DNA from: Ketobacter sp. MCCC 1A13808
GTDB lineage: Bacteria; Pseudomonadota; Gammaproteobacteria; Pseudomonadales; Ketobacteraceae
DNA length: 64,000 bases
NCBI RefSeq assembly: GCF_009746715.1
Contig: NZ_VRKW01000001.1
Location: 1-64,000 of the forward strand
Direction: 5' to 3'
Below, piece after piece: positions 18,177 to 28,000 of the stretch (position 1 is the first letter of the stretch; every line of letters starts with the position of its first letter). The position numbers and the translations under genes are program-made. The notes beneath the pieces were generated by a model. The model was not told the origin of the DNA. It worked only from the letters and a program-made list of their open reading frames with translations, and made no database searches.

Positions 18177-19802
18177 GTGAGTAATACTGCGTTTATCAAA
18201 CCTGCGCTAGCCGAACATAAAGCTCGCTTGTTAGAGGAAGGCTTACAAACACTTTTTGCAAAAGATACAAACCGCTTCGAACAGTTCAGCGCGCAATGCA
18301 ACGGGCTCTTGCTTGATTACTCAAAAAACCTGATTGATGAAGACAGCTTTGCACAGTTGCTTGACCTTGCAGAGAAAGCCGATTTGCGCAAAAAAGTGGA
18401 AGCCATGTTCAAAGGGGAACCCATCAACAACACCGAAAAACGTCAAGTGTTGCATACTGCATTGCGGGCAAACCCAAACGACATAAGCAATGCTATAGCG
18501 GAAGATATTACGACCGCGAAAAACCGTATATACGAATTATCGGACAAGCTCTCCAGCGGTAAATTAAAAGGCCACACCGGCAAGCAAATCGATACTGTCG
18601 TCAATATTGGCGTGGGGGGTTCAGATCTGGGCCCTTACATGGCGGTTGAAGCGCTTACTGCATACCACGCCCAGGACACTCGATTTGTTTTTGTTTCAAA
18701 TATCGATCCGGTACATATAAGCCGTACACTCAAGTCCTGTGACCCGGAAACCACCCTTTTTATAATTTGCTCCAAGACATTCACCACATTGGAAACACTG
18801 GCCAACGCCAATGCAGCACGGGACTGGTTTCTGACTCACCAACCCGATGAAGCGGCGATTGGTGCGCACTTTCTTGCTGTGTCCACCAACCTGGAAGCAG
18901 CTGCAAAATTCGGGATCCCGGAGCAAAACCTTTATCCTATGTGGGACTGGGTTGGCGGACGCTATTCATTATGGTCCGCCATTGGCATCACTATCGCGCT
19001 GGCGATTGGCAAACAACAATTTGAAAGTTTTCTGAGCGGTGCCCGGGAAATGGATCAACATTTCAGGCAGGCCGATTTCAAAGCTAATCTTCCCGTCATA
19101 ATGGCGTTACTGGGTATATGGTATAGCGATTATTTCGGGGCCCAAACTCAAGCATTGATTTGTTATGACCAAAACCTCTCTCAATTTCCCGCCTATTTGC
19201 AACAACTGGATATGGAGAGTAACGGAAAATCCGTGAAGAAGAACGGCCAAGCAGTAGATTACGCTACCGGTGCCATTTTATGGGGGGGCGTTGGCACCAA
19301 CACCCAACACTCATTTCATCAATTGATCCACCAGGGAACCCATCTAATTCCAGTGGATTTTATTGTAGGCACACGGTCAACTGACCCTATCTCCGATCAG
19401 CAAGCCGCTTTGTTCTCTAACTGTCTGGCTCAAAGCCAGGCAATGATGCAGGGACGAAGTAAGTCAAGCTTGATTGAAGAACTGAACGATCAGGGAGTTG
19501 AAGGTGTAGACGCGACTTTTTTAGCTGATCACCGCTACGTAGAAGGAAATAAGCCAAGCAACACTCTGGTTTATGAAAAATTAACACCTTATGTGCTTGG
19601 ACAATTAATCGCGCTTTATGAACACAAAATATTTGCTCAATCGGTGCTGTGGGATATCAATGCGTTTGATCAATGGGGAGTAGAACTGGGCAAGCAGCTA
19701 AGTAAACAAATAACCTCAGTGCTTCACGATCCGGGCAAAGCCGATCAACAGGATTCCTCGACCCGGGGACTGATCGAGTTTTTTAGCCGACATCAAAAGT
19801 AA
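18177..19802 (+). CDS. pgi: Glucose-6-phosphate isomerase
   Basis: 541 residues, starting at a GTG (18177) with AAAAGGA ten bases upstream. Signatures are VNIGVGGSDLGP for substrate phosphate binding, DWVGGRYSLWSAIG (the Pgi signature), the HQLIHQGT segment with the catalytic His, and the C-terminal KQL region. It interconverts glucose-6-phosphate and fructose-6-phosphate, feeding carbon from gluconeogenesis into the neighbouring zwf-edd-eda pathway or, through pgm and galU, into UDP-glucose. It converges on galU. Confidence 0.95.
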   Translation: MSNTAFIKPALAEHKARLLEEGLQTLFAKDTNRFEQFSAQCNGLLLDYSKNLIDEDSFAQLLDLAEKADLRKKVEAMFKGEPINNTEKRQVLHTALRANPNDISNAIAEDITTAKNRIYELSDKLSSGKLKGHTGKQIDTVVNIGVGGSDLGPYMAVEALTAYHAQDTRFVFVSNIDPVHISRTLKSCDPETTLFIICSKTFTTLETLANANAARDWFLTHQPDEAAIGAHFLAVSTNLEAAAKFGIPEQNLYPMWDWVGGRYSLWSAIGITIALAIGKQQFESFLSGAREMDQHFRQADFKANLPVIMALLGIWYSDYFGAQTQALICYDQNLSQFPAYLQQLDMESNGKSVKKNGQAVDYATGAILWGGVGTNTQHSFHQLIHQGTHLIPVDFIVGTRSTDPISDQQAALFSNCLAQSQAMMQGRSKSSLIEELNDQGVEGVDATFLADHRYVEGNKPSNTLVYEKLTPYVLGQLIALYEHKIFAQSVLWDINAFDQWGVELGKQLSKQITSVLHDPGKADQQDSSTRGLIEFFSRHQK

Positions 19803-19847
19803 GCGTTAAAGCGTACATTCAATGTCGGGCTAAACACCTGCTACAGC

Positions 19848-19879
19848 CTATCAGAACGGCTTACTTACCGTTCTGATAG
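19848..19879. terminator. Perfect 12-bp hairpin between pgi and galU
   Basis: CTATCAGAACGG (19848-19859) and CCGTTCTGATAG (19868-19879) form a perfect 12-bp stem with an 8-nt loop. The galU stop codon lies in the loop and the last galU codons form one arm. Neither strand has a run of T after the stem, so it is not a textbook intrinsic terminator. It could stabilise 3' ends or separate the convergent transcripts. Confidence 0.5.
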
Positions 19880-20691
19880 AAATGCTCGTACATGTAATTA
19901 GTAGCTTCGACGAAACCGTCTACGCTACCACAATCGAAACGGTTACCGCGGTATTTATAGGCCATTACTGCGCCTTCTTTAGCCTGAGTCAGCAACGCAT
20001 CCGTTATCTGTACTTCGCCGTTAGCACCGGGCGGGGTTCGTTCTATAATTTCAAAAATATCCGGGGTTAAAATATAACGACCGATAATGGCAAGATTGGT
20101 GGGCGCATCCGCCGCATCCGGCTTTTCGACCATATCCGTTACGCGATATAAACCTTCTTTGATATTTTCGCCGGCAATCACACCGTACTTGTGAATCTCT
20201 TCCATAGGCACTTCTTCAATGGCAATGATACTACAACGGAACTGCTTGTAGAGTTTTACCATTTGCGCCATAACACCTTCTTCTTGCTCCACACAAAGGT
20301 CATCAGCAAGAATAACACCGAACGCCTCCTCGCCAACCATGCGGCGCGCCGTCAGGATCGCGTGGCCCAAACCCTTCATTTCGTTTTGGCGGGTATAGGC
20401 AAACGTGCAGGAGTCTATGACTTTGCGGATGGAATCCAGATAAGCTTCTTTACCCGTACCCTTGATTTGATGTTCGAGTTCGTAGCTAATATCGAAGTGA
20501 TCTGCTATCGCTCGCTTGCCACGTCCTGTTACAAAACCGATATCCACGAGACCTGCATTCATGGCCTCTTCAACACCGTATTGAACCAAAGGCTTGTTAA
20601 CGATCGGCAACATCTCTTTTGGCTGTGATTTTGTAGCGGGAAGGAAACGTGTTCCATAACCGGCCACAGGGAATATACATTTACTAATCAT
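19861..20691 (-). CDS. galU: UTP-glucose-1-phosphate uridylyltransferase
   Basis: 276 residues from the ATG at 20691, with AAGG seven bases upstream; a longer open frame to 20781 would add 30 residues before the conserved start MISKCIFPVAGYGTRFLP, so it is not used. The nucleotide-binding motif GYGTRFLPATKSQPKEMLP and the VEKP segment identify the enzyme, which makes UDP-glucose from glucose-1-phosphate. It is transcribed divergently from zwf. It should act between Pgm and GalE or the UDP-sugar dehydrogenase family encoded here. Confidence 0.94.
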   Translation of the reverse strand: MISKCIFPVAGYGTRFLPATKSQPKEMLPIVNKPLVQYGVEEAMNAGLVDIGFVTGRGKRAIADHFDISYELEHQIKGTGKEAYLDSIRKVIDSCTFAYTRQNEMKGLGHAILTARRMVGEEAFGVILADDLCVEQEEGVMAQMVKLYKQFRCSIIAIEEVPMEEIHKYGVIAGENIKEGLYRVTDMVEKPDAADAPTNLAIIGRYILTPDIFEIIERTPPGANGEVQITDALLTQAKEGAVMAYKYRGNRFDCGSVDGFVEATNYMYEHFYQNGK

Positions 20692-20927
20692 GACCCAACC
20701 TTGTGCAAATTTATCGTAATAACCAAAGCGAATTGGCCTTTCAACGACCTTAAATGGAGCCTGAATTCTACCCATAACCAAGGGGTAAAATCCAGTATAG
20801 CTACTAAGTATTCAAAAACTTGCAACATCTTACATTAAGGGGTATTGATAGATCACAGACTGTTTCGAATTGAAATCGTACACCTTTACAATTGTGTACC
20901 CATCATCATTGGCGTAGGAGGCAGGAA
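20692..20927. promoter_or_regulatory. Divergent galU/zwf control region with a 6+6 palindrome
   Basis: The 236-base gap must hold both promoters. A perfect inverted repeat GTACAC (20878-20883), ten bases, GTGTAC (20894-20899) ends 28 bases before the zwf start, where an operator would be expected. HexR-type regulators of Entner-Doudoroff genes bind a palindrome of the TGTA...TACA kind; this repeat resembles that only loosely, so I leave the binding protein open. Confidence 0.45.
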
Positions 20928-22397
20928 GTGAAAGAGTCGAACAAAGTACTTTTCGACCTGGTGTTGTTCGGCGGAACGGGCGATCTGTCCATGCGCAAGC
21001 TGCTACCAGCACTGTATCAGTTATACCGCTCTGCCCCTTTCAAGTCAGGCACCAAAATCATCGCTGTCGGTCGTACCAGCATGAGTAAAGACGCCTTCCT
21101 GGCTAAAGTTGAGGAAAAGCTAAAACAACATCTCCCGCCGGATAGCTGGGACCTGGTTTCCTGGCAACAATTTGCCAAGCATCTCACGTTTATCTCTATT
21201 GTCGCGGACAAAACCGAATCGTATCGCGAGCTCGCCCCCCTCCTCAGCGAGGATGACCGGCCCCGGGTTTTTTACTTCTCAACTCACTCATCGCTCTACT
21301 CATCAATCGCGACCAGCCTGGGAGCCCAGGACCTGATCACCGAGAACTCCAGAGTAGTGCTGGAAAAACCGATCGGACGCGACCTGAAAACCGCGCAATC
21401 CATTTCTGATCAGATGTCGAATTATTTTACGGAGACCCAGATATACCGGATCGACCACTACCTGGGTAAAGAGACGGTGCAAAACTTACTGGTTCTCCGC
21501 TTTGCTAACCCGTTATTTGAGTCGTTGTGGAATTATAACTATATCGACCATTTCCAGATCACGGTATCGGAATCCATCGGTGTGGAAGGGCGCGGTGAAT
21601 TCTACGAAGAGACCGGAGCTCTAAGGGATATTGTACAAAATCACCTGTTGCAAATGCTGTGCATTCTGGCAATGGAACCACCACCCAATATGGAAGCTGA
21701 CCGCATCCGCGATGAAAAGCTCAAAGTACTTTATGCATTAGAGCATCTGGACACCGACGCCATTAATAAAAATGTCGTTCGCGGCCAGTATTCCGAAGGA
21801 TTGGTTAACGGAGAAGCCTGTGGTAGTTATCACAACGAAGAAGGCGTATCTGACCAGAGCAATATTGAAACCTTCGTCGCAATGAAAGTTCAGATTAATA
21901 ATATGCGCTGGTCCGGCGTTCCGTTTTACATGAGAACCGGTAAACGGCTACCGAAACGCAGTTGCGAAATAGTGGTTCAGTTTAAAGAAGTTCCCCATTG
22001 GATTTTTGACACTCCCCGCGGCCAACTGATGAGCAACCAGCTGGTAATCACACTACAACCGGATGAATCCATTACCCTGCGGGTTTGCGGAAAGCGTCTT
22101 GGGCCAGGCATGGATGTGCGCACTATTGATCTCAATCTGAATCCGGAGTCCCGTGGCAATAAACGCTCCGCAGATGCCTATGAACGGCTATTACTGGATG
22201 TAATCAAGGGTGACCAAACACTGTTCTTGCGGCAGGACGAACTAGAACAGGCATGGCAGTGGATCGACCCCGTACTGCTCGACTGGGAGTCAAGCTCAAG
22301 TCCTCCAGAGCCCTATATTGCGGGTAGCTGGGGACCTGCCGGTTCGACTTTATTGCTGGCAAAAGACGGCAGACTTTGGTTTGAAGGAATCAAGTAA
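20928..22397 (+). CDS. zwf: Glucose-6-phosphate 1-dehydrogenase
   Basis: 489 residues from a GTG at 20928 that follows AGGAGG by six bases; upstream codons to 20892 lie in the leader. GGTGDL is the NADP-binding motif, and RIDHYLGKE holds the substrate-binding and catalytic Asp-His-Tyr region. The enzyme oxidises glucose-6-phosphate to 6-phosphogluconolactone and makes NADPH. It is the first gene of zwf-pgl-edd-eda, with pgl starting immediately after its stop, so flux into the Entner-Doudoroff route is set here. Confidence 0.95.
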   Translation: MKESNKVLFDLVLFGGTGDLSMRKLLPALYQLYRSAPFKSGTKIIAVGRTSMSKDAFLAKVEEKLKQHLPPDSWDLVSWQQFAKHLTFISIVADKTESYRELAPLLSEDDRPRVFYFSTHSSLYSSIATSLGAQDLITENSRVVLEKPIGRDLKTAQSISDQMSNYFTETQIYRIDHYLGKETVQNLLVLRFANPLFESLWNYNYIDHFQITVSESIGVEGRGEFYEETGALRDIVQNHLLQMLCILAMEPPPNMEADRIRDEKLKVLYALEHLDTDAINKNVVRGQYSEGLVNGEACGSYHNEEGVSDQSNIETFVAMKVQINNMRWSGVPFYMRTGKRLPKRSCEIVVQFKEVPHWIFDTPRGQLMSNQLVITLQPDESITLRVCGKRLGPGMDVRTIDLNLNPESRGNKRSADAYERLLLDVIKGDQTLFLRQDELEQAWQWIDPVLLDWESSSSPPEPYIAGSWGPAGSTLLLAKDGRLWFEGIK

Positions 22398-22398
22398 C

Positions 22399-23085
22399 AT
22401 GGTTTCAATTAAAAAGAATCTTTGCGCCAAAGACCAGTTGCCGACGCAAGCCGCAAAATCCCTGGCCAGCATAATTGTAGCCAGCGTGAAGAACAGAGGC
22501 CATTGTTACTGCGCTCTATCCGGTGGCAGCTCACCGAAACCGATGCTGTCTGCACTCGCTCAGGAAAATCTTCCATGGAACGACGTGTCTTTCTTGCTGG
22601 TCGATGAGCGCTGGAGCAACGAGGCTTCGCAACAAAATATATCGATGATAACGGAATTCGTGACCCAAACTGGCAAACAGAACATCGACGTATTTTCATT
22701 ATTGCTGGAGACTGAATTTGAAAGCAACCTGGCGGCCTGCGAACAGCTCGCGCAATCGCTGCCACAACAACTCGATTTGGTTGTTTTGGGCATGGGCCTG
22801 GACGGGCACACCGCCTCTTTATTCCCCGACGCCGAGGAATACCAATCCGCAATGACCAGCTCGCAGCGATACGTAAGCGTAACGCCGCCTGAAGCACCGC
22901 ATCGCAGAATCTCTATGAGTTTCGACTGGATAAGCAGGGCCCGCCATGTCGCACTGTATATTCCCGGCAAAGACAAATTAAGTTGCTTTGAAACCATTCT
23001 AAATCAAAGCGAATCAATCTCACCGATCAAAGAGTTAGTGCTGCAGGCTCCAGAAAAACTGACCGTCTTTAGCTCTGAGGATTAG
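22399..23085 (+). CDS. pgl: 6-phosphogluconolactonase
   Basis: 228 residues from the ATG at 22399, one base after the zwf stop; an upstream open frame overlapping zwf is ignored because ALSGGSSPKPML, the phosphate-binding motif, then falls at its usual place near residue 41. LVDERW and MGLDGHTASLFP are the other family motifs. It hydrolyses 6-phosphogluconolactone to 6-phosphogluconate, the second step of the pathway. Confidence 0.93.
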   Translation: MVSIKKNLCAKDQLPTQAAKSLASIIVASVKNRGHCYCALSGGSSPKPMLSALAQENLPWNDVSFLLVDERWSNEASQQNISMITEFVTQTGKQNIDVFSLLLETEFESNLAACEQLAQSLPQQLDLVVLGMGLDGHTASLFPDAEEYQSAMTSSQRYVSVTPPEAPHRRISMSFDWISRARHVALYIPGKDKLSCFETILNQSESISPIKELVLQAPEKLTVFSSED

Positions 23086-23088
23086 GCT

Positions 23089-24897
23089 ATGGTGCACCCA
23101 ACGATCCAATCAACTCTGGATACATTAAGAGAAAGAAGTCGAACAAGTCGGGCCGAATATCTTGATCAATGCAAACAAGCGGATGCCCTTCTACCGTCAC
23201 GCAGCCGGGTCAGCAAAACCAATTTAGCACACAGTTATGCTGCCGCATCCGAGCAGGAAAAGTCCATACTCAGGCAAACCCAGTCGAGCCCGAACATCGC
23301 AATCGTGACCGCCTATAACGATATGCTTTCTGCCCACCAACCTTATTACCGCTATCCAGAAAAGCTCAAGGCATTTGCACTTCAACACGGTGCTACCGCC
23401 CAGGTTGCCGGTGGCACCCCCGCTATGTGTGACGGTGTCACACAAGGACAGCCAGGCATGGAACTGTCTTTATTCAGCCGGGATGTTATCGCGCTTTCAA
23501 CCGCGGTTGCACTTTCACATAACACCTTCGACGCCGGAGTCTACCTCGGCATCTGCGATAAAATCGTACCGGGATTATTAATCGGGGCGCTCTCATTCGG
23601 GCACCTGCCTGGCATCTTTATTCCCTCCGGCCCCATGCATAGCGGGATTAGCAATGAAGAAAAAGGAAAAGTCCGGGTGGCCTACGCGGAAGGTAAGGTG
23701 GACGAGGCAGCGTTGTTGGAATCTGAGGAAAAATCCTATCACTCTCAGGGAACCTGTACTTTCTACGGTACAGCGAACTCCAATCAAATGTTGCTGGAAA
23801 TGATGGGGCTGCAGCTTCCGGGCAGCGCATTCGTCTCAACAACTGGCGCACTGCGCGACAAGCTGACCGAAACTGCAATGCAACACTGTATCCAAAGCAG
23901 TCTCCACGCTGAAACCGGTATCGGTTATATTCTGGATGCGGAAAACATTTTGAATGGTGTGATCGGGCTGCTGGCTACCGGCGGCTCAACTAATCATACT
24001 TTGCACCTTGTGGCCATTGCCCGTGCTGCAGGGTGGGATTTAAGATGGGAAGACATAGCCTTACTTTCAGAGGTTATTCCATTAGTATGCAAGCTCTATC
24101 CGAACGGCTCTGCAGACGTAAATGAATTCCACCAAAACGGAGGCACTCCTGCGGTCATACAGACCCTACTGGATTCCGATCTGGCTTTCGGACAAATCCG
24201 CACTGCGTACCAACTGCCTTTTGCGCAAACAGCAAAATTGCCCGTCGCGGTGGACAATGGCAACATCACCTGGTTACCGACTCAAGACATTACGAAAAAT
24301 GAATCCGTCTTTCGCAGCGCTGGAACCCCGTTCTCCAAAACCGGCGGGCTGAAGTTATTAACCGGCAACATAGGAAAGGCCATTATCAAAGTTTCTTCAC
24401 TGTCCGCAAACGATCTCAGCCACATCACCGCTCCTGCGGTGGTGTTTGAATCACAACAGGATATTATCCTGCAATTCAAACAAGGCAAGCTCAACAAGGA
24501 TTTCGTTGCCGTCCTGCCAGGTCAGGGGCCAGCCGCAATCGGCATGCCCGAGCTTCACAAACTAACACCACCGCTTACTTCGTTACAGAACAACGGTTAT
24601 AAAGTTGCACTGATAACCGATGGCCGCATGTCAGGGGCTTCAGGCAAGTTTCCGGCTGCCATTCACCTGACACCGGAAGCCATCAAAGGTGGCACGATTG
24701 GCAAAATAAGAAACGGAGACATGATCACCGTGGACTGGATAAAAGACACCATTCATATCGAAGTGGACCCTCAAACACTGGAAGCGCGCCCGCCTTTTAT
24801 CTTGCCGCCCACACCACAAACACTGGGCAGAAATTTATTCAAATCTGCGCGTAACCACGTCTCGGCTGCCGATCAGGGCGCGAGCTTTATTATTTAA
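23089..24897 (+). CDS. edd: Phosphogluconate dehydratase
   Basis: 602 residues, typical length for Edd. It belongs to the IlvD/Edd family: the CDGVTQGQPGMELSLFSRD block carries one iron-sulfur ligand, and GTCTFYGTANSNQM and the C-terminal TDGRMSGASGKFPAAIH block are conserved. The 4Fe-4S enzyme converts 6-phosphogluconate to 2-keto-3-deoxy-6-phosphogluconate. It starts 3 bases after pgl and is followed 15 bases later by eda. Confidence 0.95.
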   Translation: MVHPTIQSTLDTLRERSRTSRAEYLDQCKQADALLPSRSRVSKTNLAHSYAAASEQEKSILRQTQSSPNIAIVTAYNDMLSAHQPYYRYPEKLKAFALQHGATAQVAGGTPAMCDGVTQGQPGMELSLFSRDVIALSTAVALSHNTFDAGVYLGICDKIVPGLLIGALSFGHLPGIFIPSGPMHSGISNEEKGKVRVAYAEGKVDEAALLESEEKSYHSQGTCTFYGTANSNQMLLEMMGLQLPGSAFVSTTGALRDKLTETAMQHCIQSSLHAETGIGYILDAENILNGVIGLLATGGSTNHTLHLVAIARAAGWDLRWEDIALLSEVIPLVCKLYPNGSADVNEFHQNGGTPAVIQTLLDSDLAFGQIRTAYQLPFAQTAKLPVAVDNGNITWLPTQDITKNESVFRSAGTPFSKTGGLKLLTGNIGKAIIKVSSLSANDLSHITAPAVVFESQQDIILQFKQGKLNKDFVAVLPGQGPAAIGMPELHKLTPPLTSLQNNGYKVALITDGRMSGASGKFPAAIHLTPEAIKGGTIGKIRNGDMITVDWIKDTIHIEVDPQTLEARPPFILPPTPQTLGRNLFKSARNHVSAADQGASFII

Positions 24898-24912
24898 AAG
24901 TGAGTTTATACC

Positions 24913-25530
24913 GTGGCCAGAACCGTTAAAGAGTTCGTCAAGCACAACAAACGCATCGTACCGGTAATTACACTGCCCGACCTGGCTTCCGCTATCCCGC
25001 TGGCAGACACGTTAAGTTCCTGTGGCTTTCAGGTATTGGAGATTACACTCCGCACTGAATGGGCGTTGGCAGCCATCGCACAGTTAAAACAGGAACGACC
25101 TGGATTGTTGATTGGGGCTGGCACTGTTAAAAATGAAACACAATTATTGCAAAGCATTGATGCCGGTGCAGAATTTATTGTCAGTCCTGGATTGGATGCC
25201 AAGCTGGTGCAGCAAGCGCAGTCCAACAACGTGCAAATGATACCCGGGGTGATGACGCCCACCGAAATTATGGAAGCAGAGAACCAAGGCCTGGAAACCG
25301 TGAAACTGTTTCCGGCTTCACTTGCAGGCGGCGCCGATTTTATCCGCTCAATGGCATCGGTCTTTCCGGGCATGAGCTTTTTCCCAACCGGCGGGATTAC
25401 TGAAGACAATATTAACGATTATTTAAACATGCCAAATGTGCTCTGTGCCGGCGGCACCTGGCTTTCCCCGATACCGCTCCTGCAAAAAGGAGACTGGAAT
25501 CGAATTCACGAGATCGCTCTGCGCTGCTAG
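24913..25530 (+). CDS. eda: KDPG aldolase
   Basis: 205 residues starting at GTG 24913. The motifs are EITLRTEWA, GAGTVKN and VKLFPASLAGG, whose lysine forms the Schiff base with KDPG. The enzyme cleaves KDPG to pyruvate and glyceraldehyde-3-phosphate, and in this family it can also act on 4-hydroxy-2-oxoglutarate. It closes the four-gene Entner-Doudoroff operon. Confidence 0.94.
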   Translation: MARTVKEFVKHNKRIVPVITLPDLASAIPLADTLSSCGFQVLEITLRTEWALAAIAQLKQERPGLLIGAGTVKNETQLLQSIDAGAEFIVSPGLDAKLVQQAQSNNVQMIPGVMTPTEIMEAENQGLETVKLFPASLAGGADFIRSMASVFPGMSFFPTGGITEDNINDYLNMPNVLCAGGTWLSPIPLLQKGDWNRIHEIALRC

Positions 25531-25848
25531 CCCGCCCTGCGTGTCAACCTGATTTACATTCGCCCAATAAGCGGGATCGCCTCCCGGCAAAAACCCGGTA
25601 CGAAAGCGGACAAACTTGACTTAAGTGATTGATTTTTTCAGGTTAATGGTAACGAAACTTCTTTTTGGGGTGAATTTTTTCCCGCTTTTGGGTAGTCTAC
25701 TCCGCATTAAGATGGCCTCAGCCACATTCAAATACGATTATCTTTTTAGTTTTCCCCCGAACATCGATATTATCAATGAAACAAACCGGGCCGAAAAACG
25801 TAGAAGAAATGACCCGTTGGTCAATGCTGTAATAAATGAGAGGTAGCT
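25531..25848. other. Intergenic region between eda and scpA
   Basis: 318 bases. A 73-codon plus-strand open frame (25625-25846) has no ribosome site of note and no family resemblance. A TTGACT at 25616 could be a -35 element for scpA, but the matching -10 is poor. I looked for a cobalamin riboswitch, since the next gene encodes a B12 enzyme, and found no B12-box-like sequence. AGAGG sits just before the scpA start. Confidence 0.5.
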
Positions 25849-27993
25849 ATGACGACCGAAAACAATAAGCCTTCACTTGAGCAGTGGGAAGAACTCGCTA
25901 CCAAAGAAAGTAAAGGAAAATCGCCGGATAAACTGGTATGGGAGACACCCGAAGGCATCGCCGTAAAACCTCTCTACACAGCACAAGATACTGCAGCACT
26001 TGAAAACGCTGACACCCTACCCGGCTTCGCTCCCTATGTGCGGGGGCCGAAAGCCACCATGTATGCAGGCCGGCCTTGGACTATTCGTCAGTATGCGGGA
26101 TTTTCCACTGCAGAAGAGTCGAACGCGTTCTACCGCAAGAATCTGGCGGCCGGTCAGCAAGGCGCATCGGTTGCTTTCGATTTAGCGACCCACCGAGGCT
26201 ACGATTCCGACCATCCCCGGGTAACCGGTGATGTGGGCAAAGCCGGTGTTGCGATCGATTCTGTCGAAGACATGAAAATCCTGTTCGATAGCATTCCTCT
26301 GGACCAAGTGTCTGTGTCCATGACGATGAACGGCGCTGTACTGCCGGTGCTGGCGATGTACATCGTTGCGGCTGAAGAACAAGGCGTAGCGCAAAATCAA
26401 CTCTCCGGCACGATTCAAAACGATGTACTGAAAGAATTTATGGTGCGCAATACCTATATCTATCCACCGGAAGGATCTATGCGCATCATCGGGGATATCA
26501 TCAGTTACACATCGCAGCACATGCCCCGATACAATTCGATTTCCATATCCGGCTATCATATCCAGGAAGCTGGCGCAGACGCCGCGCTGGAGCTGGCCTA
26601 CACGCTGGCGGATGGTAAAGAATATATAGAGACTGCACTGAAAACCGGTTTGCACATTGACCAGTTCGCACCACGCCTGTCTTTCTTCTTCGGCATCGGT
26701 ATGAATTTCTATATGGAAATTGCCAAATTGCGTGCAGCGCGATTACTTTGGGACCGGATTGTTGCCCAATACGACCCACAAAAACCGACCTCCAGAATGC
26801 TGCGAACCCATTGCCAGACTTCAGGCTGGTCCCTTACCGAACAAGACCCGTACAACAACATCGTACGCACAACCGTGGAAGCCATGGCCGCTGTATTTGG
26901 CGGCACCCAGTCACTGCATACCAATGCATTTGATGAGGCCATTGCCCTTCCCACGGAATTCTCAGCGCGCATTGCCCGAAACACGCAGATCATTATCCAG
27001 GAAGAAACCGGAATAACCAAAGTGATCGACCCCTGGGGCGGCTCCTATATGATGGAATCCCTAACTCAGGAAATCGCAGATAAAGCCTGGGCTATCATCG
27101 AAGATATCCAGGAAAAAGGCGGCATGGCGAAAGCCATAGAGAAAGGTGAACCCAAACTGCGGATTGAAGAAGCGGCAGCCCGTAAACAAGCCCGCATTGA
27201 CCGCAACGAAGATGTCATCGTGGGAGTCAATAAATACGTTTTGGATAAAGAAGACTCTGTTGATGTTCTTGATATTGACAACAGTGCCGTACGCGAAAAG
27301 CAAGTAGCACGCCTGCAAAAAATTCGTGATAGCCGTGACACTGCTGCCTGCGAATCCGCTTTGGCTGCACTGACACAATGGGCAGAGTCTGGCGAAGGGA
27401 ATGGCCTCGACCTGGCGGTCAAAGCCGCACGTGCCCGCGCCTCAGTGGGCGAAATAAGTGATGCGATAGAAAAAATATGGGGCCGTTTTAACGCCAGCTC
27501 CAGAACCGTCTCCGGTGTCTATGGCAGCTCCTACGAAAGCGACAGCGATTGGCAACAAATGCGACAGGATATTGAATCTTTCGAACAGCAATACGGCCGT
27601 CGCCCCCGCATGCTGGTCGCTAAGATGGGACAGGACGGCCACGATCGCGGCGCGAAAGTCATTGCCACCGCGTTCGCTGACGTCGGTTTCGATATTGACC
27701 TTTCCCCGCTTTTTTCCACTCCGGATGAGGTGGCTAAACAGGCCGTCGAAAACGACGTTCATGTTATCGGGGTTTCCTCCCAGGCAGCGGGTCACAAAAC
27801 CTTGGTTCCTGATCTGATTGCCGCGCTTGAAAAGCAAAACGCGAAGGACATTATTGTGGTGGTAGGCGGCGTTATTCCGCGCCAGGATTACGATGCTTTA
27901 TATGCCGCTGGTGTAAAAGGTATCTTCGGACCCGGAACCAAAATTCCTGTATCCGCACGCAAAGTGCTGGACGAAATCAATAAGGTAGCTTAA
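25849..27993 (+). CDS. scpA: Methylmalonyl-CoA mutase, single-subunit type
   Basis: 714 residues. The N-terminal TIM barrel includes [16 protein letters not shown] and the substrate-binding TIRQYAGFS segment. The C-terminal B12-binding domain (about residues 580-714) has the DGHDRGAKV motif, whose His coordinates cobalt, then a conserved GVSSQAAGH and a VVGGVIP motif. It isomerises succinyl-CoA and methylmalonyl-CoA, linking propionyl-CoA, odd-chain fatty acids and branched amino acids to the TCA cycle. meaB follows after 7 bases. No epimerase or propionyl-CoA carboxylase is encoded nearby. Confidence 0.95.
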   Translation: MTTENNKPSLEQWEELATKESKGKSPDKLVWETPEGIAVKPLYTAQDTAALENADTLPGFAPYVRGPKATMYAGRPWTIRQYAGFSTAEESNAFYRKNLAAGQQGASVAFDLATHRGYDSDHPRVTGDVGKAGVAIDSVEDMKILFDSIPLDQVSVSMTMNGAVLPVLAMYIVAAEEQGVAQNQLSGTIQNDVLKEFMVRNTYIYPPEGSMRIIGDIISYTSQHMPRYNSISISGYHIQEAGADAALELAYTLADGKEYIETALKTGLHIDQFAPRLSFFFGIGMNFYMEIAKLRAARLLWDRIVAQYDPQKPTSRMLRTHCQTSGWSLTEQDPYNNIVRTTVEAMAAVFGGTQSLHTNAFDEAIALPTEFSARIARNTQIIIQEETGITKVIDPWGGSYMMESLTQEIADKAWAIIEDIQEKGGMAKAIEKGEPKLRIEEAAARKQARIDRNEDVIVGVNKYVLDKEDSVDVLDIDNSAVREKQVARLQKIRDSRDTAACESALAALTQWAESGEGNGLDLAVKAARARASVGEISDAIEKIWGRFNASSRTVSGVYGSSYESDSDWQQMRQDIESFEQQYGRRPRMLVAKMGQDGHDRGAKVIATAFADVGFDIDLSPLFSTPDEVAKQAVENDVHVIGVSSQAAGHKTLVPDLIAALEKQNAKDIIVVVGGVIPRQDYDALYAAGVKGIFGPGTKIPVSARKVLDEINKVA

Positions 27994-28000
27994 TTCGCAC

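Noticed and set aside
25625-25846. A 73-codon open frame between eda and scpA
   Set aside because: No family likeness or good ribosome site; the region is better read as the scpA upstream region.
25531-25848. Possible cobalamin riboswitch before the B12-dependent mutase
   Set aside because: No B12-box-like sequence or matching stem arrangement found by eye.
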